19,755 nt of DNA from an uncultured Bacilli bacterium (lineage in GTDB: Bacteria; Bacillota_I; Bacilli_A; RF39; UBA660), in NCBI GenBank assembly GCA_944359735.1, contig CALVTA010000013.1, positions 1 to 19,755 of the forward strand. The letters are read 5' to 3'. Position 1 is the stretch's first letter, and every line of letters begins with the position of its first letter. Below, in pieces: positions 14,461 to 19,755 of the stretch. Both the position numbers and the translations under genes were made by a program. The notes beneath the pieces were generated by a model. It was given only the letters and a program-made list of their open reading frames with translations. It did not search any database and had not been told where the DNA came from.

Positions 14461-15861
14461 ATGAATTATAAAATTGTTGTTAATAAAAATAAGCGATATG
14501 ATAAGAGAGATTTTTCTAATATAGAGTTAAAAGAAGTGGTAAATTCTTTGCATGAAAAGTATTTACTTGAAAAAAGAACTTTAAAAGCTTTTCTTTCTTT
14601 GAAGAAGGATTTAGAAAATAAAAATATTTTTATTGATATTGTAGATGGTATTAGAACATTTGATGAGCAAGAGAAAATAATAGAAGATTATCCTATTGAA
14701 TATGGTGAAGAGTATGTAAAAAAATATGTTGCCCCTATAGGATCTAGTGAACATCATACTGGTTTGTGTTTTGATGTAGGTTTGATAATTGATGGTAAAT
14801 TGGTATCTGAAAATGATGAATTATTAGAAAAAGAAAATTTGTTTGAAAAAGTTATTGAAATTTTACCTGATCATGGTTTAATACTTAGATATCCTAAAGA
14901 TAAAGAGAAAGTAACCGGTTATGGTTATGAGCCTTGGCATTATAGATATGTAGGTAAAAATACAGCTAGATTAATTATGAGTAATAGACTAACTTTGGAA
15001 GAGTATGATAATTTGTATAATAAATCAGGGGTTATCTTAGTTAATAAGCCTAAAGGTATTACTTCAAGAGATGCTGTTGATAGAATTAGTAATATATTTG
15101 ACACTAATAAAGTTGGTCATAATGGTACTTTGGATCCATTAGCAGAAGGTCTTCTCGTTGTAACAATTAATAAAGCTTGTAAAATTAATGAATTATTAAT
15201 CTGCGAAGATAAAGAATATATTGCAGAGGTTAAAGTAGGTCTTGAGACGGATACTTTAGATTTAGAAGGTAAGATAGAAAAGATAAGCAATAAAAAAATA
15301 GATAAAGATATTTTAAATAATTTATTTGAAAAATTTCCTAGAAGATATTTACAGAAAGTACCAAGTTACTCAGCAGTTAAAGTTAATGGGAAAAAACTTT
15401 ATGAGTATGCAAGAAATGATATAAAAATAGAATTACCTGAAAGAGAAGTTATTATCAAAGAGTTAGAATTACTAGATTATAGAGAAGACTTTTTTAAATT
15501 TAGATGTGTAGTATCTAAGGGAACTTATATTAGAAGTTTAATTAAAGATATGGGAGATTTTATTTGTATACCTTGTACTATGAGTAGTTTAATTAGAACA
15601 AAGCAAGGGAAATTTCTTTTAAGTGAAGCTTTAAACCTTAATGATATTAGTATTAATAGTAAATTAATCAATATAGGAGATGCTTTAGATATTCCTATAA
15701 AAGAAATTAATGATAATGATTATAAATTGGTTATTAATGGGTCTAAAATAAATAATAATTATAATATTAAAGATAAAGTATTATTTGTAAAAAACTGTGA
15801 TTTTATTGCTATTTATAAAACAATTGATAAACAATTATTTTGTTATAAAATGTTAAAATAA
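14461..15861 (+). CDS. truB: Fusion of M15/VanY-type D,D-carboxypeptidase with TruB
   Basis: One uninterrupted 466-residue frame holds two enzymes. Residues ~1-180 are an M15B (VanY-like) zinc peptidase: SSEHHTGLCFDVG gives the SxHxxGxAxD motif (S96, H98, D105), and YEPWHYRYV supplies E157 and zinc ligand H160, so the site looks intact. It has no signal peptide or membrane segment, so the peptidase would be cytoplasmic, unlike VanY. Residues ~190-466 are TruB, which makes pseudouridine 55 in the T-loop of tRNAs: GVILVNKPKGITSRDAV, then GHNGTLDPLAEGLL with catalytic D225, and VSKGTYIRSLIKDMG. ATG 14461 has GGGGA five bases upstream; ATGs at 14446 and 14449 are weaker. An in-frame TTG at 15013 with a GGAAGAG SD-like run could start a TruB-only product. 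Gene position after rbfA is normal for truB; ribF, often next, is absent. Confidence 0.9.
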   Translation: MNYKIVVNKNKRYDKRDFSNIELKEVVNSLHEKYLLEKRTLKAFLSLKKDLENKNIFIDIVDGIRTFDEQEKIIEDYPIEYGEEYVKKYVAPIGSSEHHTGLCFDVGLIIDGKLVSENDELLEKENLFEKVIEILPDHGLILRYPKDKEKVTGYGYEPWHYRYVGKNTARLIMSNRLTLEEYDNLYNKSGVILVNKPKGITSRDAVDRISNIFDTNKVGHNGTLDPLAEGLLVVTINKACKINELLICEDKEYIAEVKVGLETDTLDLEGKIEKISNKKIDKDILNNLFEKFPRRYLQKVPSYSAVKVNGKKLYEYARNDIKIELPEREVIIKELELLDYREDFFKFRCVVSKGTYIRSLIKDMGDFICIPCTMSSLIRTKQGKFLLSEALNLNDISINSKLINIGDALDIPIKEINDNDYKLVINGSKINNNYNIKDKVLFVKNCDFIAIYKTIDKQLFCYKMLK

Positions 15862-15862
15862 A

Positions 15863-15891
15863 TGGACAAATTCATAGATTTGTAGTATATT
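15863..15891 (+). promoter_or_regulatory. rpsO promoter, TGGACA-N17-TATATT
   Basis: TGGACA (15863-15868) and TATATT (15886-15891) are each five of six to consensus with 17-base spacing, starting two bases after the truB stop. A transcript starting near 15898 would carry the whole rpsO leader structure. Confidence 0.7.
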
Positions 15892-15908
15892 ATATATTGT
15901 TACCTGTT

Positions 15909-15975
15909 CTTAGTAAATGGAGTTCTTCCTTATATCCTTTACCAAGATTAGGCGAATTATTAGATGAAAGGAAGG
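15909..15975 (+). promoter_or_regulatory. rpsO leader: predicted S15 autoregulatory pseudoknot
   Basis: A hairpin joins 15909-15921 to 15935-15946 (eleven pairs, one A-C mismatch, one bulged T) and leaves a 13-base loop. Within that loop CTTCCTT (15925-15931) is exactly complementary to AAGGAAG (15968-15974), the SD of rpsO. Loop-SD pairing would form an H-type pseudoknot that hides the SD, as in the E. coli rpsO leader controlled by S15. The pairing is seen; S15 binding is inferred. Confidence 0.65.
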
Positions 15976-15980
15976 TAAAT

Positions 15981-16250
15981 ATGGCTTTAACAAAAGAAGA
16001 AAAACAACAGATCATTAAAGACTTTGGTGTTAATGCTAATGATACTGGGTCTGCACCTGTACAAATTGCTATTTTAACTAAAGAGATAGATAATTTAACA
16101 GAGCATTTAAAGACTCATATTCATGACCATCATTCACGTCGTGGTTTGTTAATGAAAGTTGGACAAAGACGTAATATGCTTAATTATTTAGCTAAAAAGG
16201 ATATTGCAAAATATCGTGAGGTAGTTAAAAAATTAGGTTTAAGAAAATAG
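15981..16250 (+). CDS. rpsO: 30S ribosomal protein S15
   Basis: Primary 16S rRNA-binding protein of the 30S platform. The 89 residues are the exact family length and show its hallmarks: MALTKEEKQQIIKDFG, DTGSAPVQIAILTKEIDNLTEHLKTH, DHHSRRGLLMKVGQRRNMLNYL and YREVVKKLGLRK. The ATG at 15981 is certain from the conserved N-terminus and AAGGAAGG at 15968-15975; the frame is open further upstream through the leader, but that part is not S15. It has its own promoter and terminator, so it is largely independent of truB and pnp, unlike the read-through organisation common in enterobacteria. Translation is probably controlled by the leader pseudoknot. Confidence 0.97.
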   Translation: MALTKEEKQQIIKDFGVNANDTGSAPVQIAILTKEIDNLTEHLKTHIHDHHSRRGLLMKVGQRRNMLNYLAKKDIAKYREVVKKLGLRK

Positions 16251-16271
16251 GACTCTTGGAGTTCTTTTTTT
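16249..16271 (+). terminator. Rho-independent terminator after rpsO
   Basis: A 7-bp stem (16249-16255 with 16259-16265, one G-T pair) with a tight TTG loop overlaps the stop codon and is followed by six T residues. Confidence 0.8.
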
Positions 16272-16329
16272 CTTATAAAATAGTAGTATTTTCTTTGTTT
16301 TTTTGATATTCTAATAATAGAGTTTATGA

Positions 16330-16417
16330 AGTAAGTATGAATATAAATAATGTTCTTACATGACTTACTGATAATGAAAAGAGAATTATTTTATCATAAG
16401 TCTTCTAGTGACTTTAT
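16330..16417 (+). promoter_or_regulatory. pnp leader with possible regulatory stems
   Basis: The 227-base gap before pnp holds AGTAAG (16330-16335), which can pair with CTTACT (16364-16369), or its GTAAG with CTTAC (16355-16359), two mutually exclusive choices. A second hairpin pairs 16396-16402 with 16410-16417 (seven pairs, one bulged T, 7-base loop). PNPase genes in other bacteria have structured leaders through which the enzyme limits its own expression; here only pairing potential is seen. A TAATAAT at 16312-16318 may be the -10 region but lacks a good -35. Confidence 0.35.
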
Positions 16418-16477
16418 AAATTTAAAAACTAATAGATTAAAAAGAATTAGAGAATTATAGGAAAAGAGGGAAGTAAA

Positions 16478-18634
16478 ATGACTAAGAAGTTATATGAGTA
16501 TGATTTTTATGGAAAGAAGATAGTAGTTGAATATGGTGAACTTGCTAAGCAAGCAAATGGTTCTGTTTTGATTAGATATAATGATACAGTTATATTGACA
16601 GCAGTAGTTATTAATAAAAATGTAAATTTGTTGAGTGACTTTTTTCCATTAACTGTTAATTATCAAGAAAAACTTTATTCAGTTGGTAAGATTCCAGGAG
16701 GATTTATTAAAAGAGAAGGTAGACCAACGGAAGCAGCAACTCTTGCTGCTAGGATGATAGATAGGCCTATGAGACCATTATTTAGAGAAGATTTTAAGAA
16801 TGAGGTACAAGTTATTAATACAGTATTATCAGTCGATCAGGATTGTTCGCCGGAGTTAGCAGCAATGCTTGGTTCTTCTCTTGCCACTATGTTAAGTGGT
16901 GCTCCCTTTCTTGGCCCTATCGCTGGAGTTAAAGTAGGTTATATAGATGGTAAATATATAATAAATCCAACTGTAGATGAATTAGATAAGAGTGTTTTAG
17001 ATCTTACTGTAGCGGGTACTGTTGATGCTATTAATATGGTAGAAGCAGGAGCTAAACAAGTTAGTGAAGAAATTATGCTTGAAGGATTAATGAAAGGACA
17101 TGATGCTATTAAAGAATTATGTAAATGGCAAAATGAAATTATTTCTGATATTGGTGTTGCGCCTTTTGAATATGAAAGTCTAACTATTGAAGAAGAATTA
17201 ATAAAAGAAGTTACTTCTATAATAGAGAAAGATTTAGATGCTGCTTTGAGAATTAAAGAAAAGTTAGAAAGATATGAAAAACTAGATAAAATAAAAGATG
17301 ATCTACTAGGAAAATATAAAGAGGAAAATAAAGAACTTGCTGATGAAGAACTAGATTTATTATTAGTGAAAGTTGAAAAAATATTTAGCGATGTAGAGTA
17401 TAGATTATTTAGAAATATAGTTGTTAAAGAAAAAATTAGATCTGATGGTAGAAGGATGGATGAGATTAGACCATTATCAACAGATATAGATTTACTTCCT
17501 AGAACTCATGGCTCTGCTTTATTTACACGAGGAGAAACACAGTGTTTAGCAGTTACTACACTAGGGGCTTTAGGTGAACATCAAATTCTTGATGGACTTA
17601 GTTTAGAAGACGAAAAAAGATTTATGCTACATTATAACTTTCCTCAATTTTCAGTGGGAGAGACAGGAAGATATGGTGCGCCTGGTAGAAGAGAAATTGG
17701 TCATGGTGCTTTAGGAGAAAGAGCTTTACTTCAAGTAATACCTAGTGAAGATGAATTTCCTTATACTATTAGAGTGGTATCAGAAATACTAGAAAGTAAT
17801 GGTAGTAGTTCACAAGCTTCGATTTGTGCAGGATGTATGAGCTTAATGGCAGCAGGTGTTCCTATTAAAGCTCCTGTTGCAGGTATTGCTATGGGACTTA
17901 TTACAAGTGATGATGATTATACTATTTTGACGGATATTGCAGGTATGGAAGATCATTTGGGAGATATGGATTTTAAGGTTGCTGGAACAAAGGATGGTAT
18001 TTGTGCTTTGCAAATGGATATAAAAATAAAAGGAGTTACTAAAGAAATATTAAAGGAAGCTTTAGAACAGGCTAAGAAAGCGAGGTTACAGATACTTGAT
18101 GTTATTAAAAAGCAAATTCCTGAACCTCGTAAGGAAGTGTCTAAATATGCTCCTAAGACAAAAGTGTTTTATATATCTCCATCTAAGATTAGAGATGTTA
18201 TTGGTAAAGGTGGAGAGATGATTACTAAGATTATTTGTGATGCTAGTAATGTAAATGATGTTAATAGTATTGGGGCTGTTAAAGTAGATTTAGAAGATGA
18301 TGGTAGAGTAATTGTTTATCATACAGACCAAGATGTTATTGATAAAACAGTAAAGATGATAGAAGATGTCGTGAAAGAAGTAGAAATTGGTAAAATTTAT
18401 GAAGCTAAGGTAGTAGCAGTGCATGATTTTGGCTGTTTTGTTGAGATATGGCCAGGATGTGAAGGACTTGTTCATGTATCTCAACTTGATATTAAACATA
18501 TTGATAAGGTAGAAGATGTTGTAAAAGTAGGAGATACTATTTTAGTAAAAGCGATTGGTAAAGATAAAAAAGGTAAAGAGAACTTCTCAAGAAAAGAAGT
18601 ATTGTTAGATATGCAAAAGAAGAAGTCTAAGTAA
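16478..18634 (+). CDS. pnp: Polyribonucleotide nucleotidyltransferase (PNPase)
   Basis: Phosphorolytic 3'-5' exoribonuclease of mRNA turnover, working as a trimer. The 718 residues carry the full order: first RNase PH-like domain (to ~210, with FFPLTVNYQEKLYSVGKIPGG and RMIDRPMRPLF), alpha-helical domain (~235-310), second RNase PH domain (~325-545, with RTHGSALFTRGETQ, GRREIGHGALGERAL and the catalytic-core MAAGVPIKAPVAGIAMGL and DHLGDMDFKVAGT), KH domain with IRDVIGKGGEMI (near 570) and S1 domain from about 635 (VVAVHDFGCFVEI, GLVHVSQL). The length is normal. GAGGG at 16466-16470 is 7 bases before the ATG. It follows rpsO as usual but has an intervening terminator. Its own terminator is shared with the convergent gene. 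Confidence 0.97.
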   Translation: MTKKLYEYDFYGKKIVVEYGELAKQANGSVLIRYNDTVILTAVVINKNVNLLSDFFPLTVNYQEKLYSVGKIPGGFIKREGRPTEAATLAARMIDRPMRPLFREDFKNEVQVINTVLSVDQDCSPELAAMLGSSLATMLSGAPFLGPIAGVKVGYIDGKYIINPTVDELDKSVLDLTVAGTVDAINMVEAGAKQVSEEIMLEGLMKGHDAIKELCKWQNEIISDIGVAPFEYESLTIEEELIKEVTSIIEKDLDAALRIKEKLERYEKLDKIKDDLLGKYKEENKELADEELDLLLVKVEKIFSDVEYRLFRNIVVKEKIRSDGRRMDEIRPLSTDIDLLPRTHGSALFTRGETQCLAVTTLGALGEHQILDGLSLEDEKRFMLHYNFPQFSVGETGRYGAPGRREIGHGALGERALLQVIPSEDEFPYTIRVVSEILESNGSSSQASICAGCMSLMAAGVPIKAPVAGIAMGLITSDDDYTILTDIAGMEDHLGDMDFKVAGTKDGICALQMDIKIKGVTKEILKEALEQAKKARLQILDVIKKQIPEPRKEVSKYAPKTKVFYISPSKIRDVIGKGGEMITKIICDASNVNDVNSIGAVKVDLEDDGRVIVYHTDQDVIDKTVKMIEDVVKEVEIGKIYEAKVVAVHDFGCFVEIWPGCEGLVHVSQLDIKHIDKVEDVVKVGDTILVKAIGKDKKGKENFSRKEVLLDMQKKKSK

Positions 18635-18648
18635 AAACTTCTTCTTTT
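18615..18648. terminator. Bidirectional terminator after pnp
   Basis: A 12-bp stem (18615-18626 with 18637-18648) with a 10-base loop contains the pnp stop codon in the loop. Runs of A and T at its ends can serve both pnp and the minus-strand gene ending at 18647. Confidence 0.75.
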
Positions 18649-19105
18649 AGTATGAGAATAACTTACAATTATATATTTCTAATAGGTCATTAACATCATT
18701 AAGTTCATATATTCCTTCCATGAAACAAAACCTAATGATTAAATCATAGATATTGTTTTTAGGTAAAGAGTAAGAGGCACTATTAAGTAATTTATCTATT
18801 TCTTCTTCGTTTAGTTTTAAAGATAATCCTAATAATATAACTGTTTCTTTACTTGGATGATAATTAATATCACTTCTAATTTTAGAAAATAATCTTCTAT
18901 CAATATGAACTTTATTATAGACATCACTATCTTTTAAGCCTTTATCATCAATATATTTAAATAATAATTCTTGAAAATGACTTTCCTTATTACTTTTATT
19001 AATATAATCTTCTGCTTTTGAAGTTTGATAACTGCTTAATCTTCTTCTTATACGTGGTAGTGTTTCTAAATTTTCATTAATATATTCATTTAATCTTTCT
19101 TTCAT
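18647..19105 (-). CDS. Small helix-turn-helix-like protein, function unknown
   Basis: A 152-residue soluble protein without membrane segments or signal peptide. The ATG at 19105 is chosen because AAGGAG is 8 bases upstream; a longer hydrophobic extension would run through the divergent promoter region. Residues 1-40 are charged and helical. Residues ~43-150 resemble a domain I associate with uncharacterised Bacillota proteins, marked by FQELLFKYIDDKGLKDSDV, the IDRRLFSKIRSD core, YHPSKETVILLGLSLKLNEEE and a closing FCFMEGIYELNDVNDLLE. The core resembles an XRE-type helix-turn-helix in spacing (IDRRLFSKIR as recognition helix, PSKETVILLGLSLKL as the following helices), suggesting DNA or RNA binding. 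This is inference from pattern only. It is divergent from the unknown gene at 19178, with 72 bases between the starts, so it may regulate that gene and itself. Confidence 0.7.
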   Translation of the reverse strand: MKERLNEYINENLETLPRIRRRLSSYQTSKAEDYINKSNKESHFQELLFKYIDDKGLKDSDVYNKVHIDRRLFSKIRSDINYHPSKETVILLGLSLKLNEEEIDKLLNSASYSLPKNNIYDLIIRFCFMEGIYELNDVNDLLEIYNCKLFSY

Positions 19106-19142
19106 AATTGTCTCCTTTAATGCGACTAAATTAATTATTAAA

Positions 19143-19148
19143 TATAAT
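19143..19148 (+). promoter_or_regulatory. Likely -10 element in the divergent intergenic region
   Basis: A perfect TATAAT lies 29 bases before the ATG at 19178 in the 72-base gap between the divergent genes. No strong -35 is visible at 16-18 bases. The short gap means any regulator bound here could affect both genes. Confidence 0.4.
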
Positions 19149-19177
19149 ACAATTATACCAGAAAGAAGGAGATGTGT

Positions 19178-19588
19178 ATGCAACAAAAAGTAGATAAGTT
19201 AAAAGAAAATAGTATTTTAGGAATAGAGGCTAAAGCTAATTTGAGTGTGTGTCCAGGGAAAAGTGGAACTATTATAACAAAGGATAAGAAAGTATATGGT
19301 TACTCTTTATATAGTCGCATGACTTCATTTATGGAAAAAAATAATATTCCATTAGAAGACATATATTTAATAAAAGAATTAACAGATGAAGAGTATAATA
19401 AGATTCTAAAATTTACAGAAGAAGAAATAATTAATAAAGAATATGAATGTAAGCCTCAACGAGATAGTTCTTCTATTGTTTTTGGAAAGCTTGAATCTAA
19501 ACTATTTTATTATCCTAATTGTTATGATATTAATACTGAAGAAAGTCTATATGATAAGACTAGAAAATTAATAGAAGAGATTAAATAG
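19178..19588 (+). CDS. Conserved-looking protein of unknown function (136 aa)
   Basis: I do not recognise this family. The ATG at 19178 is chosen because AAGGAG (19166-19171) is 6 bases upstream, while an ATG at 19172 abuts it. The protein is soluble, with alternating helices and strands: SILGIEAKANLSVCPGKSGTI near the start, then KVYGYSLYSRM, a central acidic helix LTDEEYNKILKFTEEEI, and a C-terminal region containing FGKLESKLFYYPNCYDI. Two cysteines are present, in SVCPG and PNCYD, plus one in YECKPQ; they do not form a CxxC pair. Codon use matches the neighbours, so no sign of recent transfer. It is divergent from the helix-turn-helix-like gene and ends in a strong terminator, so it is a single-gene unit. 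Confidence 0.7.
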   Translation: MQQKVDKLKENSILGIEAKANLSVCPGKSGTIITKDKKVYGYSLYSRMTSFMEKNNIPLEDIYLIKELTDEEYNKILKFTEEEIINKEYECKPQRDSSSIVFGKLESKLFYYPNCYDINTEESLYDKTRKLIEEIK

Positions 19589-19605
19589 CAATCTCTTCTT
19601 TTTTT
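19573..19605 (+). terminator. Rho-independent terminator after the 136-aa gene
   Basis: A perfect 10-bp stem (19573-19582 with 19590-19599) and 7-base loop enclosing the stop codon is followed by six further T residues. Confidence 0.85.
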
Positions 19606-19651
19606 ATCTATAAAGAAAGTGCGTTGTTTTAGATAAAATCGAATTTATGTA

Positions 19652-19681
19652 TTGACGAACGTATATTTTATATAGTACACT
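19652..19681 (+). promoter_or_regulatory. Promoter of the right-edge gene
   Basis: TTGACG (19652-19657, five of six) and TACACT (19676-19681, four of six) are 18 bases apart. A TATAGT at 19671 is a better hexamer but only 13 bases away. ACGAAC (19655-19660) is the inverse of GTTCGT (19699-19704), so a long-loop hairpin just after the SD is possible. Confidence 0.45.
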
Positions 19682-19707
19682 TAAGTTACTAAAGGGAGGT
19701 TCGTATT

Positions 19708-19755
19708 ATGGAGGTATACAAAGCATATAAATTTAGGTGCGACTGGGTAGGTCGT
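19708..19755 (+). CDS. First 16 codons of a gene cut by the window, possibly tnpB-like
   Basis: An ATG with a strong AAAGGGAGG SD (19691-19699) opens MEVYKAYKFR, which resembles the usual start of IS200/IS605-family TnpB/OrfB proteins (YKFRxYP). The next residues, CDWVGR, do not continue that pattern, and the last 17 bases are more GC-rich than their surroundings. The window ends here, so neither the identity nor the element's ends can be confirmed. It could equally be an unrelated gene. Confidence 0.4.
   Translation, partial: MEVYKAYKFRCDWVGR

Noticed and set aside
15897..15980. N-terminal extension of S15 by 28 residues
   Set aside because: The extension is the translated leader pseudoknot; S15 proteins begin with the MALTKEEK-type sequence at 15981, which has the SD.
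1..19755. Alternative genetic code with TGA as Trp, considered because of mollicute-like traits
   Set aside because: Trp is encoded by TGG throughout, and TGA ends ylxR and the first gene at sensible places.

Overview
The window is AT-rich DNA (about 30% G+C by eye). It has strong Shine-Dalgarno sites, ATG/GTG starts and classical hairpin-plus-T-tract terminators. TGG encodes Trp and TGA is used as a stop (for example after ylxR), so the standard bacterial code applies. Gene content (smc; rimP-nusA-ylxR-infB; rbfA-truB; rpsO; pnp; a cotJ spore-coat operon) points to a low-GC Bacillota. Compact versions of several proteins (981-aa Smc, one-domain RimP) and the absence of ylxQ and ribF suggest a reduced-genome Bacilli lineage such as the uncultured gut clades near Mollicutes/Erysipelotrichia. 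That placement is inference.

Layout: (1) 1-793, the 3' end of a gene for a formylglycine-generating-enzyme/C-type-lectin-fold surface-type protein; its last ~110 bases differ in codon and base use, like a diversity-generating retroelement (DGR) target. (2) 944-4683, an ABC transporter pair (ATPase plus 8-TM FtsX-like permease with a long external coiled coil). (3) 4850-5840, a cotJ operon in which CotJA- and CotJB-like segments are fused, followed by cotJC (manganese-catalase family); a hairpin covers the first gene's ribosome binding site. (4) 5841-6215, a gene-free stretch with a promoter and terminator enclosing a possible ~90-nt small RNA, then the smc promoter. (5) smc, convergent with a CPBP-family membrane protease gene on the minus strand. 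(6) 10016-13960, the nus operon from a near-consensus promoter: leader hairpin, short rimP, nusA with an acidic insertion, ylxR, infB. (7) 14081-15861, rbfA and an unusual gene joining an M15/VanY-type D,D-carboxypeptidase domain to TruB. (8) rpsO with its own promoter and a leader able to form an SD-sequestering pseudoknot. (9) pnp. (10) A divergent pair: a small helix-turn-helix-like protein (minus) and an unknown 136-aa protein (plus). (11) A promoter and the first 16 codons of another gene at the right edge, possibly a tnpB-like transposase.

Most of the window is conserved translation and RNA-processing machinery: ribosome maturation (RimP, RbfA), initiation (IF-2), transcription (NusA), tRNA modification (TruB), S15, RNA turnover (PNPase) and RNase P-linked YlxR. 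The most unusual items are the VanY-TruB fusion, the S15 leader pseudoknot, the CotJA-CotJB fusion with its masked RBS, the truncated RimP, and the DGR-like tail of the first gene. No CRISPR array, tRNA, rRNA or complete insertion sequence was seen.
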